Source of the DNA: Nocardia sp. NBC_01730
GTDB taxonomy: Bacteria; Actinomycetota; Actinomycetes; Mycobacteriales; Mycobacteriaceae
Assembly: GCF_035920445.1 (NCBI RefSeq)
Contig: NZ_CP109162.1
Coordinates: 4,650,001 to 4,714,000 of the forward strand
DNA: 64,000 nucleotides
Direction of reading: 5' to 3'
Shown here: piece after piece, positions 19,283-28,300 of the stretch
How the letters are laid out: the number at the start of each line of letters is the position of its first letter
How positions within the stretch are numbered: position 1 is the stretch's first letter
Notes under the pieces: generated by a model
Databases searched by the model: none
The model's input: the letters and a program-made list of their open reading frames with translations, nothing else
Told to the model about the DNA's origin: nothing
Translations under genes and position numbers: made by a program

Positions 19283-20539
19283 TCATTCGGCGAGCGCCGC
19301 TCCCCTGCGGACCAAGCCGTCCGCGTCGATGGTCACCTGATCTCCGGTGTGGAACCAGGTTCCGGTGAACCGCGCCGCGGTGGTGGTCGGATCGTTCCAG
19401 TAGCGCGACGTCACATTCGGCCCACGGCACAGCAGCTCACCGCAGCCCGCCGTCGCACGCGGCCCCCACAGCGCCAATTCCGTACCCCCGAACGGGAACC
19501 CGAGCACCGCGCCGGCGTCGGAGGGGTCCTCCGCCTGTTCGGCGTCGTCCACGGCGAGGCCGATGCCGCTGGTCTCGGTCGCGCCCCACACCGACCACTG
19601 CCGAGCGGTGGGGAACATGCCGCGCAGTTCGGCAGTCAGGTCGGCGGGCGTGGCGGGTGCGGCGGCGCGTTCGCCGCGGTGACCGGCTTTGCTGATCCGG
19701 GCGATGCCCTCGGTACACAACCCCTCGGCGCGCAACTCGGCGAGTTCCGGTAATAGGCCCGCGAAGATCCGCGGCGTCGCCGAGACCATATCGATCCGTT
19801 CGGCCGCAATGGCTTCCGCGAGCGCGCGGGTGTCCCTGGCGAGCACGACGGTGCCGCCGACCGCGAAGGTCGGCAGCAGTTGATCGACACAGCCGCTGGC
19901 GTGCGCCAACGGAAGCAGCACCAGGTTGCGCAGGCCGTCGGTCGGCAGATTCAGTGCGGCGACCATCGACCGCACGGCCGAAAGCAGGTTTTCGTTGGTC
20001 AGTTCCACACCCTTGGGGGTGGTGGTTCCGCTGGTGTAGCACAGCAGCGCCAAATCCCCCAGTGCCGCACCGTCATCGATGTACGCGGCACCGTCGGGCA
20101 GTTCGGTGCCCGAGCAGGCACGCCCGAGCACGAAATCGGCGCGACTGTCGGCGATCACGCGCTCGGCGACCGCCTCGGGCAGACCGTCGTGCACCAGCAC
20201 CGGCACCGCGCCGCTGAGCAATGCGCCGAGAAAGGCCTGCACCCAGCGCGCACCGGAGGGCATGTGAATGGCGACACGGTCGCCGTAGCCGATGCCATGC
20301 TCCTGCAGCCCGCCGGCGATCCGCGAGGCGGAGTGCCACAGCTCACGGTAGGTCAGGCGCGGGCCGCCGACCTCGACCACGGCCTCGCGCGTCGAGAACG
20401 CGTGGACCTGCAGATCCAGCAGTTCGGTCAGCGCGGGCGTGAGGTTTCCGTAGCGCAGAACCCCGTCCGCACCCCGGGCCAGTGGGTTGTCCCAGACATG
20501 CGGGCGGGTCAGGGGGTATTCGATGAGCAACTGCGACAT
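19283..20539 (-). CDS. AMP-dependent acyl-CoA ligase lacking the C-terminal lid domain
   Basis: A 418-residue ANL-superfamily adenylating enzyme. The N-domain is complete: the P-loop YTSGTTTPKGVE, the VWGATETSG motif (adenine binding) and TWFHTGDQVTIDADGL with the ribose Asp. The protein then stops within 10 residues, at RRGAALAE, where family members continue about 90-100 residues with GRxKD and the catalytic Lys. No continuing lid sequence is seen before the convergent phosphatase gene 8 bases away. Loss of the lid normally abolishes the CoA-transfer step. Either a truncated or a specialised adenylase; it probably shares a transcript with the enoyl-CoA hydratase gene 92 bases upstream. Confidence 0.85.
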   Translation of the reverse strand: MSQLLIEYPLTRPHVWDNPLARGADGVLRYGNLTPALTELLDLQVHAFSTREAVVEVGGPRLTYRELWHSASRIAGGLQEHGIGYGDRVAIHMPSGARWVQAFLGALLSGAVPVLVHDGLPEAVAERVIADSRADFVLGRACSGTELPDGAAYIDDGAALGDLALLCYTSGTTTPKGVELTNENLLSAVRSMVAALNLPTDGLRNLVLLPLAHASGCVDQLLPTFAVGGTVVLARDTRALAEAIAAERIDMVSATPRIFAGLLPELAELRAEGLCTEGIARISKAGHRGERAAAPATPADLTAELRGMFPTARQWSVWGATETSGIGLAVDDAEQAEDPSDAGAVLGFPFGGTELALWGPRATAGCGELLCRGPNVTSRYWNDPTTTAARFTGTWFHTGDQVTIDADGLVRRGAALAE

Positions 20540-20631
20540 TCGTCCTCCGCGTGCCTCGAGTCAGCAGGCACTGCGACTATATGATGCATGTCACAATCTC
20601 GCTGGGATAGGAGATGAACGTGTCCTACCCG

Positions 20632-21426
20632 TCACCGGCCGGAGTAATCGGCCTTCCCCGGACCGACCTCGAGGAAGCTGCGCACCGCACCCTTCAGGTC
20701 GTCGGTGGCGAACAGCGCGCCGGACACCTCCGGCGTCACCGAATCCGCATGCGCCACACCACCGGAACGCCACGCCTCGACAATCTTCTTTGTCGCCGCG
20801 TGCGCCTTCGTCGGGCCATCGGCCAGACGGCGGGCCAGCTCCTTCGCCGCCGCGTCGACGTCGTCGTGTACGGCGTTCACCACGCCCCAGTCCGCCATGG
20901 TCGCCGCGTCGTACAGATCGCCGGTCATCACGAATTCGCGGGCCCGGCCCGAACCCGCGCGCTCGGCCAGGCGCTGCGGGCCGCCCATCGACGGGGTCAG
21001 TCCGACCACGGTCTCCACCAGTCCGAACTTCGCCTTCGGCGCGGCGAGCAGGAAGTCGCAGGCGAGCGCGATCTCGAAGGCGGCGGTCAGGGTCAGACCG
21101 TGCGCGGCGAACACCACCGGACACGACAGCGCCTCCAAGGGGTGGATGATCTGCGCGAACAGCGTGCGCCACAACTCGGCGCCCTGCTCAGTGGTCAGTC
21201 CGTCGAACATGTGGACGTCGACGCCGCCTGACACCACCTTGCCCTCGGCGCGCAGCAGCACCGCGCGCGGCGGGCGGCCCGACAGTTCGCCGATATCGGC
21301 GACCAGCGAGTCCAGCATGGCCCGATCGAACAGGTTGAGCGGCGGATGGGCGAGGGTGAGGGTCGCCACCTCCGCACCGCCGTCGGTGATCTCACGCTCC
21401 AGCCGGGTGGCCGTCGTTTCATTCAT
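20632..21426 (-). CDS. Enoyl-CoA hydratase/isomerase family protein
   Basis: A 264-residue crotonase-fold protein. It has the oxyanion-hole segments LRAEGKVVSGGVDVHMF and AAHGLTLTAAFEIALACD, with FGLVETVVGLTPSMGG providing the region of the usual catalytic Glu pair (Glu in LVETVVG retained; the first Glu position is replaced in the AFEIALACD/TLTAA segment). It would hydrate or isomerise unsaturated acyl-CoAs in fatty acid or branched-chain breakdown. It precedes the acyl-CoA ligase on the same strand, suggesting a small acyl-CoA operon. The start lies next to a 69-base tandem repeat. Confidence 0.9.
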   Translation of the reverse strand: MNETTATRLEREITDGGAEVATLTLAHPPLNLFDRAMLDSLVADIGELSGRPPRAVLLRAEGKVVSGGVDVHMFDGLTTEQGAELWRTLFAQIIHPLEALSCPVVFAAHGLTLTAAFEIALACDFLLAAPKAKFGLVETVVGLTPSMGGPQRLAERAGSGRAREFVMTGDLYDAATMADWGVVNAVHDDVDAAAKELARRLADGPTKAHAATKKIVEAWRSGGVAHADSVTPEVSGALFATDDLKGAVRSFLEVGPGKADYSGR

Positions 21427-21439
21427 CCGGTCAGCCTAG

Positions 21440-21571
21440 GCGTACCTCCGCCTTCGCTCCGGCCATGCGCGGGCTGAGGACGGACCGCGTCCGGCAGCGC
21501 CCGCTAGGGCGTACCTCCGCCTTCGCTCCGGCCATGCGCGGGCTGAGGACGGACCACGTCCGGCAGCGCCC
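21440..21571. repeat. 69-base tandem direct repeat in a divergent promoter region
   Basis: Two copies, 21440-21502 and 21509-21571, offset by 69 bases and identical except for G to A at 21487/21556. Each copy contains the inverted repeat GGAC-CGC-GTCC (GGAC-CAC-GTCC in the second). The array fills most of the space between the enoyl-CoA hydratase (minus) and the glutathionyl-hydroquinone-reductase-like gene (plus), so it may be a duplicated promoter or binding region. Confidence 0.85.
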
Positions 21572-21604
21572 ATTACTAGGACGTCGATCTGCGAGACTGT
21601 CCGG

Positions 21605-22630
21605 GTGACCAAGTCGGCCAGTGAAAACGGTTCCTACGTCGAGCCAGGCGAGTTCAAGCGGGACACCAACTACATCACCACCAGGATCACGGCCGACGGC
21701 CGAGACGGCTACCCGGTGGAGCCGGGCCGCTACCGCCTGGTCGCCGCACGGGCCTGCCCGTGGGCCAATCGGACGCTGATCGTGCGCCGCCTGCTCGGAC
21801 TGGAGGACGTGCTCTCGCTCGGCCTGTGTGGGCCCACCCACGACAAGCTCAGCTGGACCTTCGATCTGGATCCCGGCGGTGTCGACGCGGTGCTCGGCAT
21901 CCCCCGGCTGCGTGACGCGTACCTGGCGCGGTTCCCTGACTATCCGCGCGGCATCACAGTGCCCGCGATCGTGGACGTACCGACCGGCCGAGTCGTCACC
22001 AACGACTACGCGCAGATGACCCTCGACTTCTCCACCGAGTGGACGGCATACCACCGGCCCGGGGCGCCGCAGTTGTACCCCGAGGCGTTGCGGGCGGAGA
22101 TCGACGAGGTGAATCGCACAGTATTCCGCGACGTCAACAACGGCGTCTACCGCTGCGGTTTCGCCGGGTCGCAGGACGCCTACGACGACGCCTACGACCG
22201 GCTCTTCGACCGGCTGGATCAGCTCGCGGAACGCCTTGCGGCGCAACGCTATCTGGTCGGCGATACGATCACCGAGGCCGATGTGCGGCTGTTCACCACG
22301 CTGGTGCGGTTCGACCCGGTCTACCACGGGCACTTCAAGTGCAACCGGTCGAAGCTCGCCGAGATGCCGGTGCTGTGGGCGTACGCGCGTGACCTCTACC
22401 AGACCCCTGGTTTCGGCGACACCATCGACTTCGGGCAGATCAAGACGCATTACTACGTGGTGCACCGGGACGTCAACCCGACCGGGATCGTCCCGAAGGG
22501 ACCAGAGCTGGCGAACTGGCTCACCCCGCACGGCAGGGAAGCCCTCGGCGGCAGGCCGTTCGGCGATGGAACCCCGCCGCCTCCTCCTCCGTCTGCCGAC
22601 CGCGTGCCCGCGCTGCACAGTCCGGCGTAG
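21605..22630 (+). CDS. Glutathionyl-hydroquinone-reductase-like (Xi-class GST) protein
   Basis: A 341-residue thioredoxin/GST fold protein of the YqjG/PcpF/ECM4 family. The catalytic motif is A-C-P-W-A (Cys51), followed by family hallmarks: the ITVPAIVDVPTGRVVTNDYAQM segment region around residues 118-140, NGVYRCGFAGSQ, and in the helical domain DVRLFTTLVRFDPVYHGHFKCN. These enzymes reduce S-thiolated hydroquinones. Actinobacteria make mycothiol rather than glutathione, so the natural thiol here is probably mycothiol; this is inference. Pro-rich tail at 325-332. GTG start at 21605. Confidence 0.9.
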   Translation: MTKSASENGSYVEPGEFKRDTNYITTRITADGRDGYPVEPGRYRLVAARACPWANRTLIVRRLLGLEDVLSLGLCGPTHDKLSWTFDLDPGGVDAVLGIPRLRDAYLARFPDYPRGITVPAIVDVPTGRVVTNDYAQMTLDFSTEWTAYHRPGAPQLYPEALRAEIDEVNRTVFRDVNNGVYRCGFAGSQDAYDDAYDRLFDRLDQLAERLAAQRYLVGDTITEADVRLFTTLVRFDPVYHGHFKCNRSKLAEMPVLWAYARDLYQTPGFGDTIDFGQIKTHYYVVHRDVNPTGIVPKGPELANWLTPHGREALGGRPFGDGTPPPPPPSADRVPALHSPA

Positions 22631-22727
22631 TGGAACCGATCCGGCTGGGTAGTTCGTTGTCATGACGAGCTGACGGCCGCGGTGCCATACAGTTCACCAA
22701 GCAGACGGGAAGAGGAGGATGCCGCCG

Positions 22728-23459
22728 ATGGTCAAAGGCGCGTTCGAGAAGACGGTGGTTCAGCTGCTCGATACCGGGTCCCGCCTGCAGGCACCCGCGG
22801 TCGCCAAGTACGTCGACCGAATCCGGCGCTCCCATCCCGACGAAACCCCCGCGCACATCATCGAGCGGTTGGAGAAGCAGTACCTGCTCGCGGTGACCGG
22901 CAGCGGTAGCGCGGTCGGCGCGACGGCCGCGGTGCCCGGTGTCGGCACCGTCGCGGCGATCGCGGCGGTCAGCGCCGAGACCACGTTCTTCATGGAGGCG
23001 TCGGCGGTGTTCACCCTCGCGGTGGCGGCGGTGCACGGCATCTCACCGGAGGACCAGGCACAGCGCAGGGCACTGGTGCTCGCCGTCGTGCTCGGCGAGA
23101 GCGGCATGGAGATCGTGCAGAAGAGTGTCGGCACGTCGGCGAAGAACTGGGGCACTGTGTTCGCCAACCGGATTCCCGGACTGTCGAGCATGAACGATTC
23201 GCTGGTGAAACGGTTCATCGTCCGGTTCATCACCAAGCGCGCGGCGCTCATGGCGGGCAAGGTACTGCCCGCGGGTATCGGTGCGCTGATCGGCGGCGCG
23301 GGTAACCGCGCGCTGGGCAAGTCCACGATCACCAACGCGCGCAAGGCATTCGGTCCCCCGCCCGTGGTGTGGCCCGCCGACCGGCATCTGGTCGTCGACG
23401 CCGATCCACTCACCGCGGTCGACCCGGCGCAGCCGAAACCCCCGAAGACGCCGAAATGA
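22728..23459 (+). CDS. Hypothetical membrane-associated protein preceding an ABC exporter
   Basis: A 243-residue protein without a recognised enzymatic motif. Residues about 55-105 are Ala/Gly/Val-rich and hydrophobic (GATAAVPGVGTVAAIAAVSA, then MEASAVFTLAVAAVHGIS), suggesting membrane contact; a second Gly-rich hydrophobic patch is near 175-200. The tail is Pro/Lys-rich (PAQPKPPKTPK). EcsC- or Rv1249c-like membrane proteins are possible relatives; position between deaD and kgd fits. ATG 22728 is chosen because AGGAGG ends 9 bases before it, while ATG 22719 directly abuts the site. Its stop overlaps the ABC ATPase start (ATGA), so it belongs to the exporter operon. Confidence 0.75.
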   Translation: MVKGAFEKTVVQLLDTGSRLQAPAVAKYVDRIRRSHPDETPAHIIERLEKQYLLAVTGSGSAVGATAAVPGVGTVAAIAAVSAETTFFMEASAVFTLAVAAVHGISPEDQAQRRALVLAVVLGESGMEIVQKSVGTSAKNWGTVFANRIPGLSSMNDSLVKRFIVRFITKRAALMAGKVLPAGIGALIGGAGNRALGKSTITNARKAFGPPPVVWPADRHLVVDADPLTAVDPAQPKPPKTPK

Positions 23460-24457
23460 GCGGGGCGCGTCCGCTCGCGTTCTCGGTCCGGGCGTTGACC
23501 AAGCGGTACGACCTGACGCCCGCCGTGGAGAACGTCAGTTTCACCGTGTCATCCGGCACCACGGCGGCGCTGGTCGGTCCGCGGGGCGCGGGCAAGACCA
23601 CCGTCCTGCGGCTGCTGCTCGGCCTGCTCGTCCCTACCTCCGGGACCGTTCTCGTCGGCGGCCCGGGGTCGGCCCGTCAGGACGCGGCCGGGTCCTCCCG
23701 CATGGTCGGCGGCGTGCTCACGCCGCGCGGTCTTCACCCGGCGAGGACGGCGCGGGACCATCTGTGGAGCTACGCCGCCGCAGGCGGGGTCGCGGACGCG
23801 CGGGTGCCCGAGGTGCTGGAGATCGTCGGGCTGAACGAGGAAGCGAGGACGAAGATCGGCGCCATGTCGGCCGGGCAGCAGACCAGGCTGGCCCTGGCGA
23901 CCGCGTTGCTCACCGATCCCCCGCTGCTGGTGCTCGACGACCCGATGGACGGACTCGACGCCGCGGAACGCGCTTGGCTGCAGGACTTTCTGCGCGGGCA
24001 CGCTCGGCACGGCGGCAGCGCGCTGCTGTCCAGCGAAAGCCTCGCAGCGGTGTTGCCCAGCGCGGACGCCCTGATCGTGCTGAAGGAGGGCACGGTGGTG
24101 TACCAGGGCAGCCCGGCACGACTGCGGCGCGGACATCCGGACCGGCTGGTCGTCGCGGCGTCCACACCGATCGCGCTGGCGACGATGCTCGCCGCGCAAG
24201 GCTTTACCGACGCGGTGATCAGGACGGACGGGCGCCTCGCCGTGGCCGAGGCGACGGAAGCGCAGATCAGGGCGGCGGCCGCGGCGGCGCAGGTGCGGTT
24301 GGACAGCATCGTCCCCGACCCGATCCACCCCGACCGGGTGCTCGCGTCGCTGACCAAACCCACCGCCGCGCCCGCGCCGCAGTACCCGGGCCTCGCCGCG
24401 CCCGCCGGAATCACCAACCAGCAACCATCGCCGATGCCCTACGGAATCCCACGATGA
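23456..24457 (+). CDS. ABC-2-type exporter ATPase with altered catalytic residues
   Basis: A 333-residue ATPase of the CcmA/DrrA type. Walker A is GPRGAGKTT (about 40-48), the signature is MSAGQQTRLALA, and the D-loop GLD is present. Two catalytic positions differ from the norm: Walker B reads VLDDPMDGLD (Asp where Glu normally activates water), and the H-loop reads SSESL (Glu where SSHxL is usual). A C-terminal extension of about 100 residues ends in a Pro-rich tail. Overlaps both neighbours by ATGA (23456, 24454), so it is translated with them. Pairs with the following permease to move an unknown substrate outward. Confidence 0.88.
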   Translation: MSGARPLAFSVRALTKRYDLTPAVENVSFTVSSGTTAALVGPRGAGKTTVLRLLLGLLVPTSGTVLVGGPGSARQDAAGSSRMVGGVLTPRGLHPARTARDHLWSYAAAGGVADARVPEVLEIVGLNEEARTKIGAMSAGQQTRLALATALLTDPPLLVLDDPMDGLDAAERAWLQDFLRGHARHGGSALLSSESLAAVLPSADALIVLKEGTVVYQGSPARLRRGHPDRLVVAASTPIALATMLAAQGFTDAVIRTDGRLAVAEATEAQIRAAAAAAQVRLDSIVPDPIHPDRVLASLTKPTAAPAPQYPGLAAPAGITNQQPSPMPYGIPR

Positions 24458-25236
24458 TCCCCCTCCTGCCCACGGACTTGGTGCCGACCGTCAATTCCGA
24501 GGTCCGCAAGGTCCTCACACTGCCGCAGGGCCGGGTGCTCGTCGGCGCGATCCTCGCGATCGCGCTGATCGCGAGCATCGGGTCCGCGAGCCTCGCCGGA
24601 CCTGCGGCCCCGAAGAGCGAGCCCGCCACCGGGGCCGCGACGATCGGGCTCTACGTTGGCCTCGCGGTGGCCGTGCTAGCGGGCGCGATCTTCGGCGCGG
24701 TGAGCAGCGGCACAGAGTACCGGCACCACACCATGGCGGTGACTGCGCTGTTCGCCGCCGACCGCGACCGGCTCGCCGCCTCCAAGTTCCTGGTCACCGG
24801 GTGCGTCGCGCTGGCGACCGCGTTCGCGGTCGAGCTGGTCGCGCTCGCAGGGCTGCTCGGCTTCGGCCGGGGCAAGTTCGGTTTCACCGCCGAGTTGCTC
24901 GCCGCGCTCGGCGGCGGACTGCTCGCCGCGGTCTGCTGGTCGCTGATCGGGGCGAGCGTCGGGATCCTGCTGCGATCGTCCGCCGCCGCGGCCGGGCTGC
25001 TGCTGGGCTGGATCGCCGTCGCCGAACCACTGTTGTGGCTGATCGCGCGTGGCATCGGCATGGCGGGCGGCGTGACCCTGCTGCCCCTCTCGGCCACCGT
25101 CAGCACCGTGGCCGTCGGCTCCTACCCCGACAGTGATTTCCTCGCACCCGCCCCAGCCGCCGTCGTTGTCCTGCTGCTGTGGACCATTTGCTTCGGCGCC
25201 GCGACCTGGTGGAGCCTGCGCACTCGCGATCTCTGA
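24454..25236 (+). CDS. ABC-2-type transporter permease
   Basis: A 260-residue integral membrane protein with six hydrophobic segments, roughly residues 27-47, 64-90, 107-132, 142-168, 173-200 and 225-250. A cytoplasmic N-terminal helix (NSEVRKVLTLPQGR) precedes the first segment, as in ABC-2 permeases; the STEYRHHTMAVTALFAADR loop after segment two resembles the coupling region. It is the membrane half of the exporter formed with the ATPase immediately upstream, whose stop it overlaps by ATGA. Substrate unknown. Confidence 0.85.
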   Translation: MIPLLPTDLVPTVNSEVRKVLTLPQGRVLVGAILAIALIASIGSASLAGPAAPKSEPATGAATIGLYVGLAVAVLAGAIFGAVSSGTEYRHHTMAVTALFAADRDRLAASKFLVTGCVALATAFAVELVALAGLLGFGRGKFGFTAELLAALGGGLLAAVCWSLIGASVGILLRSSAAAAGLLLGWIAVAEPLLWLIARGIGMAGGVTLLPLSATVSTVAVGSYPDSDFLAPAPAAVVVLLLWTICFGAATWWSLRTRDL

Positions 25237-25343
25237 CTCGAAGCGTCTGAAGGGGCTGAAGAAGCTTCGGGAGCAACGACGTGTCGGCGGGTGTCGGTAC
25301 CGTCAATGGGTAGCGCGGTACAACCGAGGGGCGAGTAGGCGAC

Positions 25344-28300
25344 GTGGACGGGGGCGACAGACCGGGATGGATTCGCAGGCTGTGGGCCGAGTGCAGGCCG
25401 CACGGCACGGTGCTCGCCGGACTCGCGGCGGCGTTGCTCGTCGGCGCGGTGGCCGAGACCGCTGGCCCGCTGCTGATCAAACGGGCGGTCGACGCGGCAG
25501 GCATCGGTGACACGGCAGCGATCGGCGCGGTCGCTGGACTGCTCGTGCTGCTGGGGGTCGGCCGGTCGGCGGCCGGGTTCGGGCGGCGGCTGCTGGCCGG
25601 GCGAATGTCGCTGGATGTGCAGCACGCACTGCGGCTGGACATCCTCGGGTCGTTACAGCGACTGGACGGCATCGGGCAGGACACGATCCGCACCGGGCAG
25701 GTGGTGTCGCGCTCGATCACCGATCTCCAGTTGGTGCAGGGACTGATGGCGATGGCGCCGCTGTCGGGCATGGCTTTGCTGGAGTTCGTGCTCGCCGCCG
25801 CGGTCATGCTCTGGCTCTCCCCGCCGCTGGCGGCCGTTGCGCTGCTGGTGGTTCCCGCGATCGGCCTTGTGGTCTACCGGGTGCGGCCGCAGCTGCATGC
25901 GGCCACGTGGTCGGCGCAGCAGCGTGCCGCCGATCTGGCCCAGCACGTCGAGGAGACGGTCACCGGCGTCCGTGTGGTCAAGGGCTTCGGGCAGGAAGCG
26001 CGGATGGTCGGTCTGCTGGAGCGGCTCGGCCGCACGCTGTTCGCGGAGCGCATGCGCGCCGCGCGGATCGACGCGCGGTTCGCTCCGAGCGTCGCGGCGA
26101 TTCCGCAGGTCGGCATGGTCGCGGTGATCGCGCTCGGCGGAATGCTCGCGCTGCACGGCCTGCTCGGCATCGGCACCTTCGTCGCGTTCGCCGCCTACGT
26201 CGCCACCATGACCGGTACCGCGCGCATCCTCTCGTCGGTAATCGTCATGGCCCAGCTGACCAGGGCCGCGGCCGAGCGGGTCTTCCAGGTGATCGACACC
26301 GCGCCCGTCATCGCGGACCCCGAACGTCCGGTCGCGCTGCCGGACGGGCCGCTCGGGATCGACATCGATACGCTCACTTTCGGTTTCGACCCCCAACAGC
26401 CGGTGCTCCGTGAGATGGACCTGCGCGTGCGGCCCGGCGAGACGGTAGCGATCATCGGCCCTGCGGGTTCCGGCAAGTCCACGCTCGCCCTACTGCTCCC
26501 CAGGTTCTACGCGCCGGACTCCGGCAGCATCCAGTTGTTCTCCGAGCACCCCGACTCGCGGCGGACCAACGGAGCAGGCGCCTCCGCCGCCGCGCCGACC
26601 GATCCGCACGCCGTGACGCGCGCAGCCGACGTCGTCGGGGTCGACATCGCCGACGTTCGCGCCGCCGACCTGCGCACGGCGATCGGCGTCGTCTTCGACG
26701 ATCCGTTCCTGTTCTCCGACACCATCGCCGCCAACATCGCGCTCGGGCGACCGGAGGCGACCGACGAGGAGATCCGGCAGGCGGCGATCCAGGCCGCCGC
26801 CGCCGACTTCATCGCCGAGTTGCCCGACGGATACGACACTGTGATCGGCGAGCGCGGCCTCACGCTCTCCGGCGGACAGCGACAGCGGATCGCGCTGGCC
26901 AGGGCGCTGCTGGCACGCCCGCGCATCCTCGTGCTCGACGACGCCACCTCTGCGGTGGACGCGGTCACCGAGGCCGCGATCTTCGACACGCTGTCCGACC
27001 GCGGCGGACGGACCACGCTGATCCTGGCGCACCGGGAATCGACCCTCGCCTACGCCGATCGCATCATCCGGCTACCCGCGCCCGCAGGGCACATCGCCTC
27101 CGCGCCGGACGCCTCCGCGACCACGGTGCGGGCCGGTCGGACGCCGCCCCCGCGTTCGGGCGGCGGTCTCTCCGCGGGAGCGACGGCGGACCTGAGCGAG
27201 ACGCCCGAGCTGCGCCGCACGATCGAGCGCCTGCCACCCGCCACCGAGCAGCCGGGCCTGGACGCACAGCGATTGCGCGAGCCGGATCCGGAGTTCCGGC
27301 TGACCCGCATGTTTCGCCCGGTCCGCTGGCTGGTGCTGGCCGTGATGGCGCTGCTCACGGCGGACGCGGTGATCGGCATAGCGTTCCCGCCCCTGGTGCG
27401 CTACGCGATCGACAACGGCGTGGTCGGCAACCACGCCGAGGTGCTGGTCCGCGCGGCCCTGCTCGGCGCGGTGCTCGCCGCCGCGGGCTGGGCGGTCGGC
27501 GCGGCGACGACGCTACTGACCGCGCGCACCGGCGAGCGGGTGCTGTTCGCGCTACGAGTGCGCAGTTTCGCGCATCTGCAACGGCTCGGCCTGGACTACT
27601 ACGAGCGCGAGCTCTCCGGCCGGATCATGACCAGGATGACCACCGACGTCGACGCATTGTCGATGTTCCTGCAAACCGGGGTGGCCACCACCCTGGTCGG
27701 CGTGCTGACGCTGGCCGGCATCGCGGTCGCGTTGCTCGTCATCGATGTCTCGCTTGCCCTCGTCGTGCTGGTGATGCTGCCCGCCCTGGTGGTCGCGACG
27801 GCGCTGTTCCGGCGGATGTCGTCCACTGCATACACCGTGTCGCGGGAGCATGTGTCGGCGGTCAACGCAGATTTCCAAGAGAACGTCACCGGGTTGCGCG
27901 CGGTGCAGGCCAACCGGCATGAGCCACGTGCCGCCCGCCGCTTCGCCGAGTACTCCCAGCGCTACCGCGACAGCCGGTTGCGAGCGCAGCGGGCGATCGC
28001 ACTGTATTTCGCGTTCGTCGTCGGGTGGGCGGATCTGGCGTTGGCCGCGGTGGTGTTCGTCGGAGCGCGCGAGGTCGCCGACGGTGTGACCAGCGCGGGA
28101 ACGCTGGTCGCGTTCGTGCTGTATCTGCAGCTGCTGTTCGTGCCGATCCTGCAGTTATCACAGATGTTCGACGGGTATCAGCAGGCCAAGGTGGGCCTGC
28201 GCCGCATAGGGGATCTGCTGCGCACGCCCTCCTCGATCGCCGCCGACCGGGCCGAGCCGGCGCCGATCGAGGAGGGGTTGCGCGGTGATGTCGCCTTCGA

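Noticed and set aside
20614..21231. Plus-strand ORF starting after TAGGAG, inside the enoyl-CoA hydratase gene
   Set aside because: The site looks like a ribosome binding site but the encoded sequence is the antisense of the hydratase without any domain.
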